DNA from: Mycobacterium xenopi
GTDB taxonomy: Bacteria; Actinomycetota; Actinomycetes; Mycobacteriales; Mycobacteriaceae
NCBI RefSeq assembly: GCF_009936235.1
Contig: NZ_AP022314.1
Coordinates: forward strand, 4,216,001-4,280,000
Direction: 5' to 3'
Length of the DNA stretch: 64,000 nucleotides
Shown: piece by piece, positions 16,333-23,785 of the stretch
How positions within the stretch are numbered: position 1 is the stretch's first letter
Layout: each line of letters begins with the position of its first letter
The notes under the pieces: generated by a model
What the model saw: only the letters and a program-made list of their open reading frames with translations
What the model was told of the DNA's origin: nothing
Database searches by the model: none
Translations under genes and position numbers: made by a program

Positions 16333-17706
16333 CTACTCGGGGGCCGCGCCGGTATTGTCGGCGTCGGAAATCGTTGACATGTCGAGCAATTCGCCAGCCG
16401 TGGCGACGGCGTCGACGGCGGTCTGGTCGAGTTCGAACAGCTCGCGCAACGCCTCGGCGTAGCTGTCGCCGCCGGGCGCGCCGGCCAGTTGCTTGATCCG
16501 CACGGTGGGTGCGTGCAGCAGCTTGTCCACCACGCGGCGCACGGTGCGCGCCACCTCGTCGCGCTGGGCGGCATCGAGCCCGGGCAGCCGGTTTTCCAGC
16601 CGCAGCAACTCGGCTTCGACCACGTCGGCGGCGCGTTGACGCAACGCCGTCACCGTCGGGGTCACCTCGGCCATCCGCTGCCCGGCCAGGTACGCGGCGA
16701 CTTCGGCGGCGACGATGTGCCGGGCGGCCTCGGCGTCGGCGGCCGCTGCCCGCGCCGACGGCTCACGCTGCACGCGCTCCATGTCGATGACCCCGACGCC
16801 GGGTAGCCCGGCCACCGCGGGGTCGACGTCGCGCGGCATGCCCAGATCGCAGATGACCAGGGGCTGCGTGGTTTCGTCGCGGTGGGCGGTGGCCAGGGCG
16901 TGGTAGACGTCGGCCAGCGACACCACCGGACGCACGGCTCCCGTGCAGCTGACCACCACGTCGGCGTCGGCCAGCGCAGTGGGCAATCGGCCAAGACCCA
17001 TCGCTTCAGCCTGGGTGCCCGACTCGCGGAGCTTGCGGGCCAGCCGCTGTGCCCGTGGTAGCGAGCGGTTGACGATGTGGACGTGTCCGATACCGGCGCG
17101 GGTCAAGTGGGCCGCCGACAGCGCGCCCATCGCCCCGGCACCGATCACCGCCGCGGTCTTGCCCCGCAAACCGTTGAGCCGCGCGTCGGCCATTCCCAGC
17201 GCCACCGACACCACGGATGCGCCGGCGGCGTCGATCGCGGTTTCGGAGTGCACCCGCTTGCCGACCGCCAGCGCGCGCTGTGCCAGCTCGTGAAGCACCC
17301 GGCCGACGGTACGGTTGGCTTCGGCGGCGGCGTAGGCCCGTCGCACCTGGCCGAGCACCTGCTGCTCGCCGATCACGGCGGAATCCAGGCCGCTGGCCAC
17401 TGCGAACAAGTGCTCGACGGCGGCTTCGCTGTAGCGGACGTAGGCGTATTTGGTCAGGTCGCCGAGCGACATGCCGGAATGCTCGGAGAGCACCTGACCG
17501 ATGACCGCGAGGCCGCCGTGGAAGGCGTCGACCACCGCATAGACCTCGACCCGGTTACAGGTGGCCAGCATCATCGCCTCGGTCACCAGCGGCGACTGCA
17601 ACACCTTGTCGACGATCTTGATCTGGTCGGACTCGTCGGTGGACAGTTGTTCCAGAACGGAAACCGGCGCACTGCGGTGCGAGACACCGAAGAGCAGGAC
17701 GCTCAC
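16333..17706 (-). CDS. hemA: Glutamyl-tRNA reductase
   Basis: 457-residue NADPH-dependent enzyme that reduces glutamyl-tRNA(Glu) to glutamate-1-semialdehyde, the committed step of the C5 pathway. The catalytic cysteine is C50 in MMLATCNRVEVYAV; the substrate motif GVSHRSAPV opens the protein. The NADPH domain has AAVIGAGAMGALSAAHLTR near residue 185, and the helical dimerisation domain follows. The start is GTG 17,706. First gene of the heme operon; the 99-bp upstream gap contains a near-perfect palindrome. Confidence 0.96.
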   Translation of the reverse strand: MSVLLFGVSHRSAPVSVLEQLSTDESDQIKIVDKVLQSPLVTEAMMLATCNRVEVYAVVDAFHGGLAVIGQVLSEHSGMSLGDLTKYAYVRYSEAAVEHLFAVASGLDSAVIGEQQVLGQVRRAYAAAEANRTVGRVLHELAQRALAVGKRVHSETAIDAAGASVVSVALGMADARLNGLRGKTAAVIGAGAMGALSAAHLTRAGIGHVHIVNRSLPRAQRLARKLRESGTQAEAMGLGRLPTALADADVVVSCTGAVRPVVSLADVYHALATAHRDETTQPLVICDLGMPRDVDPAVAGLPGVGVIDMERVQREPSARAAAADAEAARHIVAAEVAAYLAGQRMAEVTPTVTALRQRAADVVEAELLRLENRLPGLDAAQRDEVARTVRRVVDKLLHAPTVRIKQLAGAPGGDSYAEALRELFELDQTAVDAVATAGELLDMSTISDADNTGAAPE

Positions 17707-17762
17707 GGCAGCATCACCTGGCCTGCTCCCTTGCTTTCACCAGTGAACGAACTGCCTTCTAC

Positions 17763-17776
17763 GGTAAACGTTTGCC
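17763..17776. promoter_or_regulatory. Near-perfect palindrome upstream of hemA
   Basis: GGTAAACGTTTGCC is symmetric around AAACGTTT with one mismatched pair. It lies in the 99-bp gap between the glutaredoxin-like gene and hemA, 57 bp before the hemA start codon, where an operator would be expected. The binding protein is unknown. Confidence 0.3.
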
Positions 17777-17805
17777 GGTGGGGCACCAAATTTATGGAAG
17801 GGCCG

Positions 17806-18060
17806 TCAAGCCAAATCCGCACGCAGGCGATCCTCGTCGATCTCCCAGTAGCTGTGCTCGCGGCCGTCGAGCAGGATCACCGGCAGCCGGTCACCGAACT
17901 CGGCACGCAGCCCGGGGTTGCCGGCCGCCGCCGCGGCGTCGACGTCGGTGGCCGCCAGCTCGAAACCGAGTTCGTCGGACAACTCGGCCAGCCGCTCGTG
18001 CATGCGCGCGCAGATCAGGCAGCCGGCCCGGGTCAGCAGTTCTACTCGGTGACGGCGCAT
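17806..18060 (-). CDS. Glutaredoxin/thioredoxin-fold protein (Rv0508-like)
   Basis: 84-residue protein of the glutaredoxin-like DUF836 type. It has an N-terminal beta strand VELLTRAGCLICARM with a redox CxxC pair (C14, C17), VDVDAAAAAGNPGLRAEFGD and the cis-proline segment RLPVILLDGREHSYWEID. It precedes hemA on the same strand by 99 bp and is divergent from serB with about 98 bp between starts. In M. tuberculosis mmpS2-mmpL2 separate the equivalents; they are absent here. Confidence 0.85.
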   Translation of the reverse strand: MRRHRVELLTRAGCLICARMHERLAELSDELGFELAATDVDAAAAAGNPGLRAEFGDRLPVILLDGREHSYWEIDEDRLRADLA

Positions 18061-18158
18061 GCCACCAGTGTGGCAGCGAGCAACGCGCGACCCCGAGTAC
18101 GCGCTGGCCAGATAGGGTTGTAACGGCTACATGCGGGCGCAGCGAAAGGAGGTTGGCG

Positions 18159-19197
18159 GTGGGTTCCGGTGATCCAGGCGACACAGCCCCGGGCCGTGTC
18201 GACCTCGAGGCGCTGGGCGGGGACGCCAGCGCCGAACGGGCGCTCGACGACCTGCACTCCGAGACCACGGCCGCACCCGCCGACGGCACGCCGCAGCCTC
18301 CTGTCGATTTGACCGCGGCCGCATTCTTCGACGTCGACAACACGTTGGTGCAAGGGTCCTCGCTGCTGCATTTCGGCCGCGGGCTGGCCGCGCGCAAATA
18401 CTTCACTTACCGCGACGTGCTCGGGTTCATTTACGCCCAGGCCAAATTCCAGCTGATCGGCAAGGAAAACAGCGACGACGTCGCGGCCGGCCGGGCGCAA
18501 GGCGCTGGCGTTCATCGAGGGCCGCTCGACCGCCGAGCTGGAGGCGCTTGGCGAGGAAATCTACGACGAGATCATCGCCGACAAAATCTGGCCCGGCACC
18601 CGCGAGCTCGCGCAGATGCATCTCGACGCCGGCCAGCAGGTGTGGCTGGTGACGGCCACCCCGTACGAGCTGGCGATCACCATCGCCCGTCGACTCGGGT
18701 TGACTGGGGCGCTGGGCACCGTCGCCGAATCGGTCGACGGGGTGTTTACCGGCAGGCTGGTTGGCGAACTGCTCCACGGCCCCGGCAAAGCGCACGCGGT
18801 GCGATCGCTGGCCATCCGCGAGGGCCTGAACCTCAAGCGCTGCACCGCCTACTCCGACAGCATCAACGACGTGCCGCTGTTGTCGCTGGTCGGCACGGCC
18901 GTCGCGGTCAATCCCGACCCGCAGTTGCGCGCCTTGGCGCGGGAACGCGGTTGGGAGATCCGCGATTTTCGCACCGCCCGCAAGGCCGCCCGGATCGGGG
19001 TGCCGTCGGCGCTGGCGCTGGGCGCGGCGGCGGCGCGCTGGCGGCAGCCGTGTCGCGTCGGCGCGAGCGCGCGTAGCGTGCGAGCGGCGACCGACCGCGA
19101 CAAACCCCGTGTCGCGTCGGCGCGAGCGCGCGTAGCGTGCGAGCGGCGACCGACCGCGACAAACCCCGTGTCGCGTCGGCGCGAGCGCACACACTGA
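18159..19197 (+). pseudogene. serB1: SerB1-like HAD-IB phosphatase, frameshifted; C-terminus rewritten by a minisatellite
   Basis: HAD-IB family phosphatase (phosphoserine phosphatase-like). GTG 18,159 has AAAGGAGG 6 nt upstream. HAD motif I is FFDVDNTLVQGSS; the frame then gives AAGRAQGAGVHRG, where relatives have AAGRRKALAFIEGR. Removing one G of GGG at 18,493-18,495 restores EGRSTAELEALGEEIYDEI, motif II LVTATPYEL, the lysine in GKAHAVRSLA and motif IV YSDSINDVPLLS. The last 43 codons are encoded by a 59-bp tandem repeat instead of the normal short tail. With the frame restored it would be 345 residues. A one-base assembly error cannot be excluded. Confidence 0.8.
19052..19188. repeat. 59-bp minisatellite, about 2.3 copies, in the 3' end of serB
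   Basis: Copy 1 19,052-19,110 and copy 2 19,111-19,169 are identical; a 19-bp partial third copy follows at 19,170-19,188. The unit begins GTCGCGTCGGCGCGAGCGCG and ends GACAAACCCCGT. Because 59 is not a multiple of three, each copy shifts the reading frame, so copy number changes the C-terminus of the phosphatase and the place of its stop. Confidence 0.95.
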
Positions 19198-19241
19198 TAA
19201 GCTGCGCCGCTGAGCCCACATGTGAGCGGAGTAAGAGCGGC

Positions 19242-19754
19242 ATGACAGTTCCCGTAGAGGCCCAGTCACTCATCGGTAAGCACTACCGGCACGGCGACCA
19301 CTTCGACGTCGGGCGGGAAAAGATCCGCGAGTTTGCGCGCGCCGTCAAAGACGACCACCCCGCGCACTTCAGCGAAGAAGAAGCGGCCAAGCTGGGCTAT
19401 CCCGAGCTGGTGGCCCCGTTGACATTTCTCGCGATTGCCGGGCGCCGCGTGCAGCTGGAGTTGTTCACCAAGTTCGACATCCCGATCAACATCGCGCGGG
19501 TGTTCCACCGCGACCAGAAGCTGAAGTACCACCGGCCGATCCTGGCGCACGACCGGTTGTACTTCGACGCCTACCTCGACTCGGTCATCCAATCCCACGG
19601 CACGGTGATCACCGAGATCCGCAGCGAGGTCACCGACGCCGCCGGCGAGCCCGTTGTGACCAGCGTCGTCACCATGATCGGGGAGGCGGCTGGCCAGGAG
19701 GCCGACGCGGCGACGACCGCGGCCGCGATTGCGTCGATCCGCAGCGGCGCCTAG
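19242..19754 (+). CDS. MaoC-like N-terminal dehydratase (HadA/HadC-type)
   Basis: 170-residue hot-dog protein of the FAS1_DH_region/MaoC-like N-terminal family, to which mycobacterial HadA and HadC belong. Hallmarks are HYRHGDHFDVGREKIREFAR, DDHPAHFSEEEAAKLGYPEL and VAPLTFLAI near the start, and VFHRDQKLKYHRPILAHDRL in the middle. Such subunits pair with a HadB-type partner to dehydrate 3-hydroxyacyl thioesters; no partner is adjacent. It lies 11 bp before a cyclopropane mycolate synthase gene and corresponds to Rv0504c in position. The start ATG at 19,242 follows AGAGCGG. Confidence 0.85.
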   Translation: MTVPVEAQSLIGKHYRHGDHFDVGREKIREFARAVKDDHPAHFSEEEAAKLGYPELVAPLTFLAIAGRRVQLELFTKFDIPINIARVFHRDQKLKYHRPILAHDRLYFDAYLDSVIQSHGTVITEIRSEVTDAAGEPVVTSVVTMIGEAAGQEADAATTAAAIASIRSGA

Positions 19755-19765
19755 GGTCGGCCGCT

Positions 19766-20647
19766 ATGAAACGGGCTACCCCGACGCGTGATCTCACCCC
19801 GCACTTCGAGGACGTGCAGTCGCACTACGACTTGTCCGACGACTTCTACCGGCTCTTTCTCGACCCGACGCAGACCTACAGCTGCGCGTACTTCGAGCGC
19901 GACGACATGTCGCTGCAAGAGGCGCAGCTCGCCAAGATCGACCTGTCCTTGGGCAAGCTGGGCCTAGAGCCCGGTATGACGCTCCTCGACATCGGATGTG
20001 GTTGGGGCGCAACACTTTTGCGTGCGATCGAGAAGTATGACGTCAACGTGATCGGCTTGACGTTGAGCAAGAACCAGCAGGCGCATGTCGAGCGGTTGTT
20101 CGCCGAGTCAGACAGCCCCCGCTCCAAACAGGTTCGCCTGCAGGGCTGGGAGCAGTTCGACGAGCCCGTGGACCGCATCGTGTCGATCGGCGCGTTCGAG
20201 CACTTCGGCCGCGACCGCTACGACGACTTTTTCGCCATGGCCTACCGAGTGCTGCCGCCGACCGGGGTGATGCTGCTGCACACCATCATCAAGCCCGCTG
20301 ACGCCGAGTTCGCCGCGCGCGGGTTGCCGGTCACGATGCGCCACTTGCGGTTCTTCAAGTTCATCATGGACGAGATCTTCCCCGGCGGCGATCTGCCGCA
20401 GGCGGTGGTGGTCGAAAAGCACGCGGCTAAAGCCGGCTTCACGCTTGCCAGAAAGCAACAGCTGAGGCTGCATTACGCCCGCACCCTGGATACCTGGGCG
20501 CGCAACCTCGAAGCGCACAAGGACGAGGCCATCGCGATCCAGTCCGAAGAGGTCTACCAGCGCTACATGAAATACCTGACAGGCTGCGCCGACCTGTTCC
20601 GCGACGGCTACACCGACGTCTGCCAGTTCACGCTTGTCAAGCCCTAG
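19766..20647 (+). CDS. Cyclopropane mycolic acid synthase family protein (PcaA/CmaA type)
   Basis: 293-residue SAM-dependent enzyme that modifies double bonds of mycolic acids. Features are HYDLSDDFYRLFLDPTQTYS, CAYFERDDMSLQEAQLAKID, SAM motif LLDIGCGWGATLLRAIEKYD, the catalytic-site segment IVSIGAFEHFGRDRYDDFF, FIMDEIFPGGDLP and the C-terminal YLTGCADLFRDGYTDVCQFT with the conserved cysteine. By position it replaces cmaA2 (Rv0503c), but it lacks the CmaA2-specific insertion after EHF and reads more like PcaA. It is co-directional with the MaoC gene. An IS1634-family element inserted exactly at its stop codon without changing the protein. Confidence 0.9.
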   Translation: MKRATPTRDLTPHFEDVQSHYDLSDDFYRLFLDPTQTYSCAYFERDDMSLQEAQLAKIDLSLGKLGLEPGMTLLDIGCGWGATLLRAIEKYDVNVIGLTLSKNQQAHVERLFAESDSPRSKQVRLQGWEQFDEPVDRIVSIGAFEHFGRDRYDDFFAMAYRVLPPTGVMLLHTIIKPADAEFAARGLPVTMRHLRFFKFIMDEIFPGGDLPQAVVVEKHAAKAGFTLARKQQLRLHYARTLDTWARNLEAHKDEAIAIQSEEVYQRYMKYLTGCADLFRDGYTDVCQFTLVKP

Positions 20648-20648
20648 T

Positions 20649-22640
20649 CCGAAGTTACGACGGCTTGCGCATGGGATTTGTGTGGCTGAGCTGGGGAATG
20701 GGCGGAATTCTGTCGGAGTAGCGTAGCCACGAAAGTAGCGTGTCGCGGGTTCTTGTTGCGGGGAGATCGCTTTAGAATTCTGGTATGACGGCTTATAGCG
20801 GTGCGATGCACGTAGCCCGGAATAAGCGGAGCTACGTGGCGAAGTCCGGCGAGGAACGCGTCTATGAGACGGTGCTACTGCGGCGCACCTATCGTGAGGC
20901 CGGCAAGGTCAGGCATGAGACCTTGGCCAATCTGTCCAAGGTGCCTGCCGAGGCGGTCGCCGCGTTGGAGGCGACGTTGAAGGGGCAGTCGCTGGTGCCG
21001 GCCGGTAGCGAGTTCACGCTGACCCGAGCGTTGCCGCACGGCCATGTGGCCGCGGTGGCCGCGATGGCGCATCGGCTGAAGCTGCCCGCGCTGCTGGGAC
21101 CGCGGTGCCGGTCGCGCGACCTGGTCGTGGCGCTGATTATTTCGCGGGTGGTGCGCCCGGCATCGAAGCTGTCCACCTTGGCGGCCTGGCCCGACACCAC
21201 CCTCGGTGTCGATCTGGGGGTGGTCGGCGCGTCCACCGACGAGGTCTACGCCGCGATGGACTGGCTGGCCGAGCGGCAGGACAAGATCGAGAAGAAGCTT
21301 GCAGCCAAACACCTTGCCCCGGAGTCGAACCCGATGCGGATGGCATTGTTCGACCTGACCAGCTCATGGGTGACCGGCCGCTGCTGCGAACTGGCCGCGC
21401 GCGGCTACTCCCGCGACGGTAAGAAAGGCTTGCCGCAGATCGAATACGGCGTGCTCACCGATCCGGTGGGCCGTCCGGTCGCGGTGCGGGTATTGGCGGG
21501 CAACACCGCCGATCCCAACGCGTTCACCGACATCGTCGCCCAGATCCGCTACACATTCGCGCTGGATCGGCTGGTGCTGGTCGGAGACCGGGGCATGATC
21601 ACCTCCGCACGCATCGCCGCGTTGCGCGAACTCAACGAGACCGGAACGGATTTCGGGTGGATCACGGCGCTACGCGCCCCCCAAGTCGCCGCGCTAGCCG
21701 CCGCCGACGGGCCGCTGCAGATGAGTCTGTTCGATAGCCAGGACCTGGCCGAGATCGCCCACCCCGACTACCCAGGAGAACGGTTGATCGCCTGCCGCAA
21801 CCCCGCCCTCGCCCATGAGCGCGCCCGCAAACGTGACGACCTGCTGGCCGCCACCGAAATCCACCTGGCCCGTATCCGCGACCGGGTCGCCGCCGGCACC
21901 CTGGCGGGCACCGACAAGATCGCTGAGGCCTACGGCAAGGTCATTGGAAAGTACAAGGTGGGCAAGCACTTTAAGCGCGAGATCACCGACACCACCTTCA
22001 CGTTCGAACCAGACCAGGCCGCTATCGCGGCCGAAGCCCGCCTAGATGGCATCTACGTGCTACGCACCAGTGTCGACGCCGACACCCTCGATTCGGCCGG
22101 GATCGTCGAGGGCTACAAGAAGCTGGCCAACGTCGAACGCGACTTTCGCATCCTCAAGACCGACGACCTGGACCTGCGGCCCATCCACCACTGGCGTGAC
22201 GAGCGCGTCCGCGCGCACGTGCTGATCTGCCTGCTCGCCTGCTACCTGGTCTGGCACCTACGCAAGGCCTGGGCACCGCTGACCTTCACCGACGAAACTC
22301 CACCACAGCGCGACAACCCGGTCGCGCCCGCCCAACGTTCCGCCGCCGCCGATACCAAGGCCGCCCGCAAGCACACCCCCGACGGCACCCCGCTGCGCAG
22401 CTTCCGCGGCCTACTCGACCACCTGGCCACCCTCACCCGCGACCGGATCCGCTACCACCACACCAACATCGAGATCGATAAACTCACCGACCCCACCCCA
22501 GACCAGCGCCGCGCCTTCGACCTCATCGACAGCCCCATCCCCCTAACCATCGCCGCGTAGCCACAACAGCCACCCACCAAAACACCGCAAATCCCCAGGT
22601 CAACCCAGGAATTTACCTACTTCAGCCCTCGTAACTTCGG
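20649..22640 (+). mobile_element. Complete IS1634-family insertion sequence (IS1549-like), 1,992 bp
   Basis: Terminal inverted repeats: left CCGAAGTTACGACGGCTTG, right (read inward) CCGAAGTTACGAGGGCTGA. A 6-bp target duplication CCTAGT flanks it at 20,643-20,648 and 22,641-22,646. It contains one intact transposase. The left target copy includes the TAG stop of the mycolic acid synthase gene. Perfect duplications and an open transposase suggest a recent insertion. Confidence 0.93.
20785..22560 (+). CDS. IS1634-family transposase (DDE, IS4-like fold)
   Basis: 591-residue transposase. Typical parts are the N-terminal VYETVLLRRTYREAGKVRHE, DEVYAAMDWLAERQDKIEKK, the first DDE strand MALFDLTSSW, the second LDRLVLVGDRGMITSARIAA, and the C-terminal GYKKLANVERDFRILKTDDL and VRAHVLICLLACYLVWHLR with the Y-x(2)-R-type E region. 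Full length with no frameshift, so probably active. The start ATG at 20,785 is the first in the frame; an ATG seven codons later is also possible. Confidence 0.92.
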   Translation: MTAYSGAMHVARNKRSYVAKSGEERVYETVLLRRTYREAGKVRHETLANLSKVPAEAVAALEATLKGQSLVPAGSEFTLTRALPHGHVAAVAAMAHRLKLPALLGPRCRSRDLVVALIISRVVRPASKLSTLAAWPDTTLGVDLGVVGASTDEVYAAMDWLAERQDKIEKKLAAKHLAPESNPMRMALFDLTSSWVTGRCCELAARGYSRDGKKGLPQIEYGVLTDPVGRPVAVRVLAGNTADPNAFTDIVAQIRYTFALDRLVLVGDRGMITSARIAALRELNETGTDFGWITALRAPQVAALAAADGPLQMSLFDSQDLAEIAHPDYPGERLIACRNPALAHERARKRDDLLAATEIHLARIRDRVAAGTLAGTDKIAEAYGKVIGKYKVGKHFKREITDTTFTFEPDQAAIAAEARLDGIYVLRTSVDADTLDSAGIVEGYKKLANVERDFRILKTDDLDLRPIHHWRDERVRAHVLICLLACYLVWHLRKAWAPLTFTDETPPQRDNPVAPAQRSAAADTKAARKHTPDGTPLRSFRGLLDHLATLTRDRIRYHHTNIEIDKLTDPTPDQRRAFDLIDSPIPLTIAA

Positions 22641-22657
22641 CCTAGTGCACGGAGCTA

Positions 22658-22687
22658 AAGCCCCATTTCCCAAGGGAATCGGGGCTT
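22658..22687. terminator. Strong bidirectional hairpin
   Basis: AAGCCCC (22,658) pairs with GGGGCTT (22,681), and inside it TTCCC pairs with GGGAA around an AA loop, giving a 12-bp stem with a small internal bulge. It lies just past the IS right end and 26 bp from the stop of the minus-strand acyltransferase gene, so it separates the convergent mycolate-synthase and acyltransferase units. There is no long U-tract, as is common in mycobacteria. Confidence 0.65.
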
Positions 22688-22713
22688 AAATAGCGTCTGC
22701 TCGGCCAGGAAAG

Positions 22714-23775
22714 TCAGCCGAAGAACATGTTGCGACGCCCGGCCAGCAGCCGATACAGCGTCTGCTGGATCGTTTCGCGCACTTGGTCGGTCAACTCGAA
22801 GGTGATCATCGGGTCGTCGGCGTCGCCGGGGCCGTAGTCCTCGGTGGAGATCGGCTCGCCGAACGCGATGTACCACTTCGACGGCAGCGGCACCATCCCG
22901 GCCGGACCGGCGAGCGGGAACAGCGGCGTGACCGGGAAATAGGGCAGGCCAAACAGCCGCGCCAGCAGCTTGACGTCGGCCAGCATCGGGTAGATCTCCT
23001 CCGACCCTACGATCGAGCACGGCACGATCGGCGCTTTGGTGCGCAGCGCCGCCGACACGAATCCGCCCCGGCCGAACCGCTGCAGCCGGTAGCGGTCCTT
23101 GAAGCGCTTCCCCAGACCCTTGTAGCCCTCCGGGAACACCGCGGTCAGCTCGCCGGATGCCAGCAGCCGGTGCGCGTCGGTGGTGCAGGCCATGGTGTGC
23201 CCGGCCTTGCGGGCGGTCTCGCCTATCACGGGCAGGTCGAACACCATGTCGGCGGCAAGCAGCCGCAAATCGCGTTTCGCCGGATGCTCGTCGTGAACCG
23301 CGATCGAGGTCATCAACCCGTCGAATGGCAGGACCCCGGCGTGATTGGCCACCACCAACGCGGCACCCGTGCTCGGCAGGTTCTCGATGCCGCTGACTTC
23401 CACCCGAAACCAGGACCGAAAGAAGAATCTCAGCAAAGGCCGCACGATCGCGTCGTTGAAGTGCGGATCGAAGCCGAACTCGTCGACGTTGTATTCACCG
23501 GTCAGCCGCTGGCGCAGGAACGCGGCGACGGCGGCGACCCGCTGGGCCAGCTCGGTGGACGGCGCCGGGGTCTCCTCGGCGACCACCCGACGGCGCTGAT
23601 CAATCTCGCGGACGACGGCGGCGATCTGCTCGGCCGATGCCCTAGCACTCGAATCAGAGAGCACCGAAGGATGACGGCGTGACGCCGCGTTGCGCTGACC
23701 AGCGCGCCGCTGCGCGGCTGCACGACTTGAATTCGTGTGCAGCGGAATGACTTTCGCCTTGGAATCGCCCGCCAC
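22714..23775 (-). CDS. PlsC-like lysophospholipid acyltransferase family protein (Rv0502-like)
   Basis: 353-residue acyltransferase. The PlsC block I is ALVVANHAGVLPFDG (HX4D), block II is RLLASGELTAVFPEGYKGLG (FPEG), and block III is KAPIVPCSIVGSEE. The N-terminal 100 residues are basic and probably disordered (SSRAAAQRRAGQRNAASRR). I choose GTG 23,775 (AGDSKAKVIPLHTN), 10 bp after the galE2 stop, with a GGGGGG stretch upstream; an ATG at 23,826 would add 17 residues and overlap galE2. It would acylate a glycerophospholipid or glycolipid at the membrane. Confidence 0.87.
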   Translation of the reverse strand: MAGDSKAKVIPLHTNSSRAAAQRRAGQRNAASRRHPSVLSDSSARASAEQIAAVVREIDQRRRVVAEETPAPSTELAQRVAAVAAFLRQRLTGEYNVDEFGFDPHFNDAIVRPLLRFFFRSWFRVEVSGIENLPSTGAALVVANHAGVLPFDGLMTSIAVHDEHPAKRDLRLLAADMVFDLPVIGETARKAGHTMACTTDAHRLLASGELTAVFPEGYKGLGKRFKDRYRLQRFGRGGFVSAALRTKAPIVPCSIVGSEEIYPMLADVKLLARLFGLPYFPVTPLFPLAGPAGMVPLPSKWYIAFGEPISTEDYGPGDADDPMITFELTDQVRETIQQTLYRLLAGRRNMFFG

Positions 23776-23785
23776 AGTATTTAAC

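Noticed and set aside
19052..19188. Possible attachment site or MIRU-type coding repeat
   Set aside because: No integrase and no second distant copy in the window; only a simple tandem array is seen.
22783..23682. 299-codon plus-strand open frame across the PlsC-like gene
   Set aside because: It is antisense to a conserved acyltransferase with HX4D and FPEG motifs and shows no protein-like features of its own.
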